Origin: DATMGU01 sp035555315
GTDB taxonomy: Bacteria > Pseudomonadota > Alphaproteobacteria > ATCC43930 > CGMCC-115725
Reading direction: 5' to 3'
NCBI GenBank assembly: GCA_035555315.1
Contig: DATMGU010000117.1
Span: 11,577-75,576, forward strand
Length of the DNA: 64,000 nucleotides
Part shown: piece after piece, positions 25,397-33,741 of the stretch
How positions within the stretch are numbered: position 1 is the stretch's first letter
Layout of the letters: each line of letters starts with the position of its first letter
Notes under the pieces: generated by a model
Seen by the model: only the letters and a program-made list of their open reading frames with translations
What the model was told of the DNA's origin: nothing
Databases searched by the model: none
Made by a program: the position numbers and the translations under genes

Positions 25397-26344
25397 ATGA
25401 GTGCGCGCACGGCCGAACTCGGCCCCAGCCCCCATGCCGGCGCCAGTGTCGCACCGTCGTCGGGCCGCCCCGGCGGCCGCGGCTATGGCCGGCAGGCGCG
25501 GTATTACGGCTTTGTGGCGCCGGCGCTGTTGCTAATGCTGTCGGTGATCGTGTTCCCTTGGCTGTTCACCCTGTGGATGAGCGTGCAGGACTGGCAGATC
25601 GGCCAGCGGCACAGCTTCGTCGGCCTGGCGAATTTCGCCAAGATCCTCACCGATGAGCGGTTTCGCGACGCCGTCGTGCACACGGTCTATTTCACGGTGC
25701 TGGCGGTGGCGTTGCCGGTCGTCTTCGGCACCGCCGCGGCGGTCGTCTTCAACGAGAAATTCCCGTTGCGCGGCTTCCTGCGTGGCATCTTCATCATGCC
25801 GATGATGGCGACGCCAGTGGCGGTCGCCCTGGTCTGGACCATGATGTTCCATCCCCAGCTCGGCGTGCTGAATTATCTGCTGAGCCTGGTCGGCATCCCG
25901 CCGCAGCTCTGGGTCTATGACCAGTCGACGGTGATCCCCAGCCTGGTGCTGGTCGAGGTCTGGCATTGGACGCCGCTGGTCATGCTGATCGTGCTGGGCG
26001 GTCTCGCCGCCTTGCCGGCCGAGCCTTACGAATCGGCGCGGATCGATGGCGCCAGCGCCTGGCAGATGTTCCGTTACATCACCCTGCCGTTGGTGCTGCC
26101 GTTCATCATGGTCGCGGTCATCATCCGGACGATCGACGCGCTGAAGGCCTTCGATACGATCTTCGTCATCACCCAGGGCGGACCGGGAACGGCATCGGAG
26201 ACGATCAACCTGTTCCTCTATCAGCAGGCATTTTCGTTCTTCAACATCGGCTATGCCTCGGCGGTGGTCGTGGTGTTCTTCGCCATCATCGTCGCCTTGT
26301 CGCTGGTGCTGCTCGTGGTATGGCAGAAAACCCGATGGACGTGA
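25397..26344 (+). CDS. Sugar ABC transporter permease (MalF/UgpA type)
   Basis: A 315-residue permease with six membrane helices. The EAA motif reads EPYESARIDGASAWQMFRYITLPLVLPFI, and FVITQGGPGTASETINLFLYQQAFSFFNIGYASA near the end is diagnostic of the MalF-like partner. The N-terminal 40 residues are a hydrophilic, low-complexity cytoplasmic tail. It forms a heterodimer with the next gene, whose start overlaps its stop. RBS GGAGGTAGCTGCAGG lies just before the ATG. Confidence 0.93.
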   Translation: MSARTAELGPSPHAGASVAPSSGRPGGRGYGRQARYYGFVAPALLLMLSVIVFPWLFTLWMSVQDWQIGQRHSFVGLANFAKILTDERFRDAVVHTVYFTVLAVALPVVFGTAAAVVFNEKFPLRGFLRGIFIMPMMATPVAVALVWTMMFHPQLGVLNYLLSLVGIPPQLWVYDQSTVIPSLVLVEVWHWTPLVMLIVLGGLAALPAEPYESARIDGASAWQMFRYITLPLVLPFIMVAVIIRTIDALKAFDTIFVITQGGPGTASETINLFLYQQAFSFFNIGYASAVVVVFFAIIVALSLVLLVVWQKTRWT

Positions 26345-27234
26345 TGGCAGTGCCCACGCCCCGAACCACCCAGCGGCGACGCCCGGCACCGGCGGTGCCG
26401 GGCGTCGGCCACCGGCTGCGCCGCTTGGCAGGCAAGCTGGGCTTCGCGGCCTCGGTCGTGGTGATCGTCTCGCCGGCGATCCTGGTGCTGTTATGGATGG
26501 TCTCGCTGTCGCTGAAGACCGAGATCGACAACATCGCCTATCCGCCGGTGTTCATCCCCAATCCGCCGACGCTGGCGAATTTCACCGAGGTGTTCCGCAA
26601 CAGCCCGCTGCCGCATTTCGCGATCAACAGCCTGATCGTTTCGGGCTCGGCGACGCTCATCGCCTTGCTGGTCGGTGTGCCTGCGGGCTATGGCATCGCC
26701 AAGGCCAAGGCGTCGAAGCTCAGCGTGCTGGTGCTGATCGCCCGCATCACGCCGGGTCTCAGCTACCTCATCCCGCTGTTCACCTTGTTCCAGTTTTTCC
26801 ATATGACCGGTACCCTGCTGCCCTTGGTCATCACCCATCTGGTGATCACCGTGCCGGTGGTGACCTGGATCATGATCGGCTTCTTCGAGACGATGTCGCC
26901 CGAGCTGGAGGAGGCCGCCCTGATCGATGGTTGCACCCTGTGGCAGGCGTTCTATTACGTGGCGGTGCCGCTGGCCCGGCCGGGCATCGTCGTGGGTTTC
27001 ATCCTGGCGTTCATCTTCTCGTGGAACGACTTCATCTTCGGCGCGGTGCTGTCCGGCCGCGAGACGCGTACCCTGCCGGTGGCGATCTACAATGTGCTGA
27101 CCTTTGAACAGGTGGCCTGGGGGCCGCTCGCGGCGGCGGCCCTGTTGGTGACGCTCCCGGTGCTGGTGCTGACCGTGTTCATCCAGCGCGAAATCGTCAC
27201 CGGCCTCGCCGCCGGCGGCGTGAAGGGCGGCTGA
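26344..27234 (+). CDS. Sugar ABC transporter permease (MalG/UgpE type)
   Basis: A 296-residue permease of the MalG type with six helices. The EAA motif is ELEEAALIDGCTLWQAFYYVAVPLARPGI, followed by GFILAFIFSWNDFIFGAVLSG, the classic MalG-type WNDF/WNEF motif. I start it at ATG 26344, which shares a base with the previous stop (TGATG); ATGs at 26320 and 26335 are alternatives and the ribosome site does not decide. No ATP-binding subunit gene follows, so the complex must borrow a MalK/UgpC-type ATPase encoded elsewhere. Confidence 0.91.
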   Translation: MAVPTPRTTQRRRPAPAVPGVGHRLRRLAGKLGFAASVVVIVSPAILVLLWMVSLSLKTEIDNIAYPPVFIPNPPTLANFTEVFRNSPLPHFAINSLIVSGSATLIALLVGVPAGYGIAKAKASKLSVLVLIARITPGLSYLIPLFTLFQFFHMTGTLLPLVITHLVITVPVVTWIMIGFFETMSPELEEAALIDGCTLWQAFYYVAVPLARPGIVVGFILAFIFSWNDFIFGAVLSGRETRTLPVAIYNVLTFEQVAWGPLAAAALLVTLPVLVLTVFIQREIVTGLAAGGVKGG

Positions 27235-27305
27235 ACCGGCTTTCATCCGACTGGCCGGCACCCATATCCATGGCAACGACATCAGCCATGGGGAGGGAGG
27301 TAGTC

Positions 27306-28097
27306 ATGGATTTGGGTCTCGACGGCAAGCGTGCGTTTGTTTCCGGCTCGACCGGGGGTATCGGCTTCGCGATCGCGCGTGGGCTCGCCCGCGAGGGGGC
27401 CGCGGTCATCGTCAACGGCAGGACCGAAGCGGCGGTCGACACGGCGATCCGCCGGATCCGCGACGAGACCGGCGCTCCGGCGCACGGCATCGCCGCCGAT
27501 CTCGGCAGCGCCGCCGGTGTCGAGGTGGCGGTGGCGCGGCTGGGGACGGTCGACATCCTGGTCAACAATCTCGGCATCTTCGAGCCGAAGCCGTTCCTGG
27601 AAATCCCGGATGAGGATTGGAGCCGGTTCTTCGAGATCAACGTGATGAGCGGCATCCGCCTGTCGCGCGCCTTGCTGCCCGGCATGGTGGATCGGGATTG
27701 GGGCCGTATCCTGTTCATCTCCAGCGAATCCGGGCTGAACATCCCGGTCGAGATGGTGCATTACGGCATGACCAAGACGGCTCAGCTGGCGGTGTCCCGT
27801 GGGCTGGCCGAGACGGTCGCCGGTACGGGCGTCACGGTCAACGCGGTGCTGCCCGGTCCGACGCGCTCGGAAGGTGTCGGCGCCTTCGTCGCCAGCCTGG
27901 CCCGCGATCAAGGCAAGAGCACCGACGAGGTCGAGGCGGAGTTCTTCCACACCGCCCGCCCCTCCTCGCTGCTGCGCCGCTTCGCCGAGGTCGACGAGGT
28001 CGCCAATATGGCAGTCTATCTCTGCGGCACGGGCGCGTCCGCGACCAACGGCGCCGCCCTCCGGGTCGATGGCGGCGTGGTGCGCTCCATCGCCTAA
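27306..28097 (+). CDS. SDR family oxidoreductase
   Basis: A 263-residue classical short-chain dehydrogenase: nucleotide loop SGSTGGIGFAIA, ADLGSAAG, VNNLGIFEPKPF, catalytic Ser in FISSESGLNIP, Tyr-Lys in HYGMTKTAQLAVSRG and a C-terminal GAALRVDGGVVRSIA. The residue after the first strand (VNGR) suggests NADP(H). Start ATG 27306 is preceded by GGGAGGGAGGTAG. It lies 71 bases behind the sugar-type permease, so it may belong to the same catabolic unit and oxidise the imported polyol or sugar. Confidence 0.88.
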   Translation: MDLGLDGKRAFVSGSTGGIGFAIARGLAREGAAVIVNGRTEAAVDTAIRRIRDETGAPAHGIAADLGSAAGVEVAVARLGTVDILVNNLGIFEPKPFLEIPDEDWSRFFEINVMSGIRLSRALLPGMVDRDWGRILFISSESGLNIPVEMVHYGMTKTAQLAVSRGLAETVAGTGVTVNAVLPGPTRSEGVGAFVASLARDQGKSTDEVEAEFFHTARPSSLLRRFAEVDEVANMAVYLCGTGASATNGAALRVDGGVVRSIA

Positions 28098-28178
28098 CCG
28101 TTTTTCCGATCAATATCGATCATCCGGATACGGGCAATTCCCAATCGGGGTTGCCTCAATTCATGGGAAGGAACCACC

Positions 28179-28880
28179 ATGTCGATCACCGCTTCACGGA
28201 CGGCCCTGATCGTCGGCGCCTCGCGCGGCCTAGGTCTTGCCCTCGCGCGCGAATGGCTGTCACGCGGCTGGACCGTGATCGCGACCGTGCGCGGAACGGG
28301 GCATACCGGATTGCATGAGACCGCTGAGACCTCAAAGGGACGGCTGCTGATCGAGCAACTGGAAATGACGGATCTCGACGCCGTGAAGGCGTTGCGTCAA
28401 CGACTGTCGGGTCGCGACCTCGACCTCCTGTTCGTCAACGCCGGCGTTGCAAGCGGCGCGCAGGACCAAGTGGGCCGGACCTCGACCGATGAATTTATCC
28501 GGATCATGGTGACCAACGCCCTGAGCCCGATGCGCATCATCGAGGAATTGGGGGACATGGTCCGGCAGGACGGCACGATCGCGGCCATGTCCTCTAGCTT
28601 GGGAAGCGTCTCGCTCAACGACCGGGGTGGTTGGGAGGTTTACCGTGCCAGCAAGGCGGCGCTTAACACGCTGATGCGCTCCTACGCCGCCCGCCATGCC
28701 GGCGGTCGCCGCACCCTGGCGCTGGTAGACCCGGGCTGGGTGCGGACGGACATGGGCGGTTCGACCGCGACGCTTGGCATCGAAGACAGCATCCCCGGCG
28801 TCGTCGACGCGCTCGCGGCGAAAGCCGGCCAGCCGGGTCTTCAATATTTCAATTACCTCGGCGAGACGGTGCCTTGGTAG
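28179..28880 (+). CDS. SDR family oxidoreductase (C-factor-like)
   Basis: A 233-residue short-chain dehydrogenase of the atypical C-factor/YciK-like group: VGASRGLGLALARE, a glycine-poor RGTGHTG turn, FVNAGVASG, catalytic Ser in AAMSSSLGSV and Tyr-Lys in YRASKAALNTLMRSYA, then VDPGWVRTDMGG. RBS GGGAAGGAACCACC precedes the ATG. It sits 81 bases after the other SDR. The short C-terminus, ending at FNYLGETVPW, is typical of this group. Substrate not identifiable. Confidence 0.86.
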   Translation: MSITASRTALIVGASRGLGLALAREWLSRGWTVIATVRGTGHTGLHETAETSKGRLLIEQLEMTDLDAVKALRQRLSGRDLDLLFVNAGVASGAQDQVGRTSTDEFIRIMVTNALSPMRIIEELGDMVRQDGTIAAMSSSLGSVSLNDRGGWEVYRASKAALNTLMRSYAARHAGGRRTLALVDPGWVRTDMGGSTATLGIEDSIPGVVDALAAKAGQPGLQYFNYLGETVPW

Positions 28881-29029
28881 GAGTCGGATCGCTAAACGGA
28901 ACGGCTCGAAGCAGCATTTTTATGGGATCGGAGCGGCTTCCGTCGGAGCGGCAAAAAACTTTGTCGACGATACGGAAACCACCCAGGCCATGAAGGAGGC
29001 CAGCGGCGCATAGCTTCGCCACGCCGCCG

Positions 29030-29959
29030 TTACGCCACGCGGTCCTTCCCGATCGAGCGGATGTCGAAAGGTGCCGTTTGATAGATCTCATTGATCCAGT
29101 TGGAGAGCAGTAAATGAGCATGGGATCGCCAGCTATTTCGTGGCGGCAGTGACGTATCGTCGTTCGGAAAGTAGTTGAACGGCAGCTTGATCGGCATCTC
29201 GGCCTTGATGTCGCGAAAATACTCCTCCGCGAGGGATCCCGAATCATATTCGAGATGATCGAGCACGTAGAGGCGTCGAAATTTTCTATCTTCTACGACG
29301 CAGACCCCTTTCTCATCGGAATGCGCCAACAGGGTGAGTTCCGGGCGACCCGCGAGATCCGTGGCTTTGATTTCGGCCCAGCGCGATATCGGGATAGAGA
29401 AATCGTCGGAGAAGCCGTTGAGATACGGTGATGACGGCTGCAGGATTTTCTGTCTGTAGACGCCAAACGCCTTTTCCCGAAGCTGGTGCTTCGGTACCCC
29501 ATGAAAATGGTAGAGCGCTGCCATCGCACCCCAGCAGACATTCATCGTCGAATGCACGTTGGTTTGCGTCCAGTCGAAAATCCGCTGCATTTCCTGCCAA
29601 TAGGTGACGTCCTCATAGGGGATCGTCTCGACCGGCGCGCCGGTGATGATGAAGCCGTCGAATTTCCGATCCCGCGCTTTCTCCCAGGTTTGGTAGAAAG
29701 CGAGTAGGTGATCTTCCGAGGTATTCTTGGGCCTATGAGTGCCGATCCGGACGAGCGAAAGCTCGACCTGCAGCGGCGAGGCGCCAAGGAGGCGTGCGAT
29801 CTGCAACTCGGTCTTGAGCTTGTTCGGCATGAGATTGAGCAGCCCGATCTGCAGCGGGCGGATATCCTGTCGGATCGCCGCCGTCTCGGTCATCACGCGC
29901 ACGCCCTCATTCATCAGGGCTTCGACCGCGGGCAGCTTATCGGGGATCTTGATGGGCAT
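29030..29959 (-). CDS. metAA: Homoserine O-acetyltransferase, MetA family
   Basis: A 309-residue MetA-family acyltransferase, first step of methionine synthesis from homoserine. The catalytic Cys is C142 (NVCWGA), with H235 and E237 in VLDHLEYD. Residue 111 is Glu (GAPVETIP); in this family Glu at this position marks use of acetyl-CoA, whereas E. coli MetA has Gly and uses succinyl-CoA. So I call it an acetyltransferase despite the HTS name of the family. ATG 29959 gives the usual MPIKIPDKLPA start; in-frame TTG/GTG codons a few residues upstream are alternatives. A SAM-II riboswitch lies about 48 bases upstream in the leader. Confidence 0.92.
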   Translation of the reverse strand: MPIKIPDKLPAVEALMNEGVRVMTETAAIRQDIRPLQIGLLNLMPNKLKTELQIARLLGASPLQVELSLVRIGTHRPKNTSEDHLLAFYQTWEKARDRKFDGFIITGAPVETIPYEDVTYWQEMQRIFDWTQTNVHSTMNVCWGAMAALYHFHGVPKHQLREKAFGVYRQKILQPSSPYLNGFSDDFSIPISRWAEIKATDLAGRPELTLLAHSDEKGVCVVEDRKFRRLYVLDHLEYDSGSLAEEYFRDIKAEMPIKLPFNYFPNDDTSLPPRNSWRSHAHLLLSNWINEIYQTAPFDIRSIGKDRVA

Positions 29960-30006
29960 GGCGGTCACCAAAAAACGACAACAATTCGCCTCTGGTCCGC
30001 AAGCGG

Positions 30007-30060
30007 CCCTTTAGCGATTTTTTTAACGTGGCTGCAAGCCGGCCGGCCAAATCACCACGG
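30007..30060 (-). promoter_or_regulatory. SAM-II riboswitch in the metA leader
   Basis: Read on the minus strand the leader contains CCGTGGTGATTTG, then CCGGCTTGCAGCCACG, then TTAAAA and CGCTAAAGGG. This is the conserved order of the SAM-II (metA-type) aptamer: the P1 helix CGTGG/CCACG, the conserved TGATTTG loop, TTGCAGCCACGTTAA, and the pseudoknot strand with GCTAAA next to a Shine-Dalgarno-like AAAGGG. Binding of S-adenosylmethionine would hide the ribosome site and lower MetA synthesis. Confidence 0.92.
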
Positions 30061-30127
30061 AATTCTTTTTACAAGACGCACAGGGGAATAGCTATCGCCC
30101 TGGTTTTGGGCCGCCCCTAATCGGTGC

Positions 30128-31552
30128 TTACCCCCGCGCGCCGACCAGCTGGCGAAATGTCGGCAGACGGCGTGGTTCGCGGGGGGGCGTCAGCAGGGCC
30201 TCGATCTCGCGCGAACAGGCGATCGGCTCGCCGCGGGTGAAGCGCTCGTGGTTGGCCTCGATCTCGCCCAGCTCGTAGCGGTAATTGACCATCAGTCCGA
30301 AGGATTGCTGAAGGCCCTTGGTCGATCGGTCGCCCAGCCAATTGATCCGCTCCAGCCGGGCGCCATTGCCCAGGTGAAAGCGCGCCACCGGATCGGTCGG
30401 CCGCTTGCCTGCTGGGCGGCCCGTCAAATAGTGCGCGGCGAGGCGGGTCAACGCCGGCCGCAAGGCGGAGGCGATGCTCTCGTCATTCGTCCAGCCCGGC
30501 TGGGCCAGCAGGCTGGCGAGGGCTCCCTTGGCGCCCGTCCGCCCGGCGATGGCGGTGATGGTCTTGCGCTCCTCGGCGCTCAACAGCCCCGGTGTGCCCT
30601 GGGAGAGCTTGCGGCGCAGCCAGCTCGCGAAACCCGGAATCGGCGACAGGGTGGAGAAGCAGGTGAGGTGCGGCAGTTCGGCCGACAGCTCGGCCACGAC
30701 CTGCTTGATCAGGAAATTGCCGAACGAGATGCCGCGCAGGCCCGGCTGGCAGTTGCTGATGGAATAGAAGATCGCGGTATCGGGCTTGGCGTCGGGCGCG
30801 TGCGTCCCATCGGCTGGCGGCGGCGCCAACAACGGCTGGACCGAGGCGGCCAGGCCCTTGACCAGCGCCACCTCGACGAAGATCAGCGGCTCGTCGCGCA
30901 AGGCCGGGTGAAAAAACGCGAAGCAGCGACGATCCGCGGCCAGCCGCCGGCGCAGATCGCCCCAGCCTTCGATCTCGTGGACCGCCTCATACTCGATCAG
31001 CTTTTCCAGGATCAGCGCCGGCGTGCGCCAACTGATCCGCTCGATCTGCAGAAAGCCGCGGTTGAACCAGGAACTCAGCAGATGCCGCAGGTCGTGTTCG
31101 AGCGGCATCAGCTCCGGATGTTTGGGCAGCAGGACGACCAGCCGCTCGCGCAACTTGACCAGCAGCGCCGTGCCGTCCGGCGCCATGTTCAACCGGCGCA
31201 ACAATTCCTGCCGGGGCGCCTCGCAGGCCTCGCTGAGCGCGATCAGCGTTTCCGTGGAGGGCGCCGACGCATAGGCCTGCGCGAAGCCGACCAGCTTATC
31301 CTGATTGGGCGCTAGGTCGACCGAGAGCTGCGTGAAAAAACCCAGCGCCGTCTCGTCGTCGAACGTCCAATAGAGTTCGGCGAGTTCGCGGGCGAGGGCG
31401 GTGCCCGACGCCTCGCCCCGTTCCGACAACAGGCTGCGGTAGAGGTCGCGGGCGCGGTCCAGCGGCGCCGCGGCGGCCTCCGGAAGCTTGATCCAGGAGC
31501 GCCCGGCATCGGCCACGGAGGTCAGCATCTGGCTTAACCATGTGCGTGCCAT
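30128..31552 (-). CDS. Malonyl-CoA decarboxylase
   Basis: A 474-residue MCD family protein (MatA/mitochondrial MCD type): decarboxylates malonyl-CoA to acetyl-CoA. The all-helical N-terminal domain spans about 1-160; the GNAT-fold catalytic domain follows. Conserved catalytic-region motifs are FYSISNCQPGLRGISFGNFLIK (Ser region), CFSTLSPIPGFASWL, and FHLGNGARLERINWLGDRSTKGLQQS with the catalytic His. RBS GAGGAGGTGAC stands just before ATG 31552. No malonyl-CoA synthetase gene is adjacent, so it may serve fatty-acid turnover rather than malonate degradation. Confidence 0.95.
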   Translation of the reverse strand: MARTWLSQMLTSVADAGRSWIKLPEAAAAPLDRARDLYRSLLSERGEASGTALARELAELYWTFDDETALGFFTQLSVDLAPNQDKLVGFAQAYASAPSTETLIALSEACEAPRQELLRRLNMAPDGTALLVKLRERLVVLLPKHPELMPLEHDLRHLLSSWFNRGFLQIERISWRTPALILEKLIEYEAVHEIEGWGDLRRRLAADRRCFAFFHPALRDEPLIFVEVALVKGLAASVQPLLAPPPADGTHAPDAKPDTAIFYSISNCQPGLRGISFGNFLIKQVVAELSAELPHLTCFSTLSPIPGFASWLRRKLSQGTPGLLSAEERKTITAIAGRTGAKGALASLLAQPGWTNDESIASALRPALTRLAAHYLTGRPAGKRPTDPVARFHLGNGARLERINWLGDRSTKGLQQSFGLMVNYRYELGEIEANHERFTRGEPIACSREIEALLTPPREPRRLPTFRQLVGARG

Positions 31553-31693
31553 GTCACCTCCTCGTGTTCCCGGATCTTGCGATAGAGCTACCGCCGTCGG
31601 ATATGTTTGTCCATGCGCGGTTCGCCGCAAGGGCGCGTCTATCGGCGTTTTGTCTCATGCGTTCCCAGCCTACCGCATGCTAGCGTTCCGGCT

Positions 31694-32071
31694 ATGGCGA
31701 AACTCAGTCTGCGTATCGAATTGGCGCCCGGCGAGGCGATCGGGCCGGGCAAGGTCAGGCTGCTCGAATTGATCGGCGAGACCGGATCGATCGCGGCGGC
31801 GGGCCGCGCCATGGGCATGTCCTATCGGCGCGCTTGGCTATTGGTCGATGCGCTGAACCGTCTTTTCGCTCAGCCGGTGGTCAGCACCGCCCAGGGCGGC
31901 AAATCCGGCGGCGGTGCCGTTGTGACCGGTTTCGGCCAGGCGCTGATCGGGCATTATCGCGGCATCGAACGCTTGGCGGGAGACGCCGCCGGCGACCATC
32001 TGCGGGCACTTGACCAGGCCCATCGCGACCAGAAGGGTTCACCTCAGTTGCCGGAGCCGGCCGCCGGCTGA
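31694..32071 (+). CDS. ModE N-terminal-type winged helix regulator (molybdate)
   Basis: A 125-residue protein consisting almost only of the ModE/LysR-type winged helix: KVRLLELIGETGSIAAAGRAMGMSYRRAWLLVDALNRLFAQPVV, then the wing AQGGKSGGGAVVTGFG. The two C-terminal molybdate-binding (TOBE) domains of E. coli ModE are missing. It converges with and overlaps the 3' end of the ModA-like gene by 28 bases. Control of the facing molybdate-binding proteins or of molybdoenzymes is likely, but the ligand cannot be sensed through a normal molbindin domain. Confidence 0.85.
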   Translation: MAKLSLRIELAPGEAIGPGKVRLLELIGETGSIAAAGRAMGMSYRRAWLLVDALNRLFAQPVVSTAQGGKSGGGAVVTGFGQALIGHYRGIERLAGDAAGDHLRALDQAHRDQKGSPQLPEPAAG

Positions 32072-32862
32072 AGCCCGTATCGGGCCAAGACAGCTTGACC
32101 TTCGGGCGATAGCACATACTGCGTGAAATCCTTGGCGGCGGTTTCCTGGGGGCCGCGCAGCGCCACGATGCCGTAATCGCCCGCGACCGCGAGCGGCGCC
32201 GGCAACGCCACGGTCTCCAGCCCGGCTCCGGCCGCGCGGCCGGAGCTGCAATAGGCCAGGAACACATCGGCCTGGCGAGTCGTCAGGAAATAGGCGATCG
32301 GGTTTTGCCCGAGCGGTACCGCCGGCTCGACCGGGCCGCCGACCAGTTGCAGCGCTTTCGTTTCCAGCGTGGCGCGGGCACCGGGCTTCACCACTTCGGC
32401 CTTGGCGAACATCGCCCAGGCGTAATCGCCGCCGGGATCGGCCTTGGGCGTCGAGGTCCCCAGCTTGATCGACGGATCTAGGATCCGGTCGAGCAATGCT
32501 GCGGTGGTGAGGTGCGTGTCCGGCCGGGCGATGCCGCATAGCGCATTGCGGGCGAACAGCGCCGTCGGTCCCGCCTTGCCCTCGCGCGTTAGGGTTTGCG
32601 GATGGACCATATTGGCGGAGGCGAAGACATCGGCGGGCGTGCCTTGCTCGATCCGTTGCAGCAGCAATCCCGACGCGCCGAAGCTGGTCGCGACCGGTGT
32701 TCCGCTGTGCGCCGTATAGGCCTTGGCGAGTTCGGTGAAGGCGCCGCTCAGGCTGCCGGCGGCCAGCACTTGGATCGGCGGCATCTGGATCGACGGTGCC
32801 GCCGCTCGGGCTGAACCCGACAGGCCCAAGGCGAGGACCGCGATGGCGGCGCGCGCCTTCAT
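32044..32862 (-). CDS. ModA-like substrate-binding protein (copy 1)
   Basis: A 272-residue periplasmic protein: signal peptide MKARAAIAVLALGLSGSARA, then IQVLAAGSLSGAFTELAKAY and GASGLLLQRIEQGTPADVFASAN, the ModA ligand-binding core. It is more divergent than the second copy and resembles the molybdate/tungstate or general oxyanion-binding group. Two starts are possible because an 18-bp direct duplication (32859-32894) repeats GGTGCTGCCATGAA: the upstream ATG 32880 overlaps the previous stop (ATGA), while ATG 32862 starts the signal peptide directly. I chose 32862. Confidence 0.83.
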   Translation of the reverse strand: MKARAAIAVLALGLSGSARAAAPSIQMPPIQVLAAGSLSGAFTELAKAYTAHSGTPVATSFGASGLLLQRIEQGTPADVFASANMVHPQTLTREGKAGPTALFARNALCGIARPDTHLTTAALLDRILDPSIKLGTSTPKADPGGDYAWAMFAKAEVVKPGARATLETKALQLVGGPVEPAVPLGQNPIAYFLTTRQADVFLAYCSSGRAAGAGLETVALPAPLAVAGDYGIVALRGPQETAAKDFTQYVLSPEGQAVLARYGLQPAAGSGN

Positions 32863-32891
32863 GGCAGCACCTTGGTTCATGGCAGCACCTG
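32859..32891. repeat. 18-bp tandem duplication at the ModA-like gene start
   Basis: The sequence TTCATGGCAGCACCT occurs at 32859-32873 and again at 32877-32891, period 18. On the minus strand each copy supplies an AGGTG ribosome site and an ATG, so the duplication has doubled the translation start of copy 1 and brought it into ATGA overlap with copy 2. Confidence 0.7.
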
Positions 32892-33659
32892 GAAGCCTTG
32901 CTTTCGAAAGGCCGGTGCCGCCGCGGGCGAGCGCAGCCAGGCGATGAAGGCGGTCGCCTCGGGTTTCTGGCTGCTGGCGGTGATGGCGATCGGATAGATG
33001 ATCGGCGGATGGCTGTCCTCGGGGAACACGCCGACGATCTTGACCGCCGGCTCCGCGGCGGCGTCGGTCTCGTAGACGATGCCCAGCGGCGCTTCGTCCC
33101 GACCGACCAGCACCAGGGCGGCGCGCACGCTTTCGGCCCGCGCGGTATGCTCCGCCACCTGGCTCCACAGCCCGAGTTTTTCCAGGGCCGCCTGCGCGTA
33201 TTTGCCGGCCGGCACCGATTGTGGATCGCCGATCGCCAGCCGCCCGTCGCCCAGCAATGCCACGAGCGGATAGCCCGGCTTGATGTCGCCAGCCGGGATC
33301 GTGGCGGTCTTCGGGGCCACGAGCACCAGGCGATTGCCCAGCAGATTGAGCCGGGTATCCGGCCGGATCAAGCCTTTGCCTTGGGCATAATCCATCCAAT
33401 CGAGATCCGCCGAGATGAAGAGGTCGGCGGGCGCGCCGTTCTCGATCTGCTTCGCCAAGGGGCCGCTCGCCGCATAGGCGGCGGTGACGGTGGTGCCGGT
33501 CTGCTGCCGATAGGCGTCGTCGGCGTCATCCAGCGCGTTCTTCAGGCTGGCCGCGGCGAACACTAAAAGGTCCGCGGCCGATGCCGCCGGGGCGACCAGT
33601 GCCGCTCCCGCGACAAGCGCGAAGCCGACCAGGCCATGGAGCAGCGGGCGAAGGATCAT
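32877..33659 (-). CDS. modA: Molybdate ABC transporter substrate-binding protein ModA (copy 2)
   Basis: A 260-residue canonical ModA: signal peptide with LLHGLVGFALVAGAALVAPAASA, then DLLVFAAASLKNALDDADDAY, AAYAASGPLAKQIENGAPADLFISADLDWMDYAQGKGLI (oxyanion-binding residues), LAIGDPQSVPAGKYA, and IVYETDAAAEP. It binds molybdate or tungstate in the periplasm. No modB/modC genes lie in the window. Start ATG 33659 with GGGAGATCCC upstream. It is cotranscribed with copy 1 downstream. Confidence 0.9.
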   Translation of the reverse strand: MILRPLLHGLVGFALVAGAALVAPAASAADLLVFAAASLKNALDDADDAYRQQTGTTVTAAYAASGPLAKQIENGAPADLFISADLDWMDYAQGKGLIRPDTRLNLLGNRLVLVAPKTATIPAGDIKPGYPLVALLGDGRLAIGDPQSVPAGKYAQAALEKLGLWSQVAEHTARAESVRAALVLVGRDEAPLGIVYETDAAAEPAVKIVGVFPEDSHPPIIYPIAITASSQKPEATAFIAWLRSPAAAPAFRKQGFQVLP

Positions 33660-33741
33660 CGGGATCTCCCAGAAGGTATCGTTATATTCCGGGGGATATT
33701 GCGCTAGAGGAGCCCGGGGCGCCACCGCCGATCGCGTCGGT

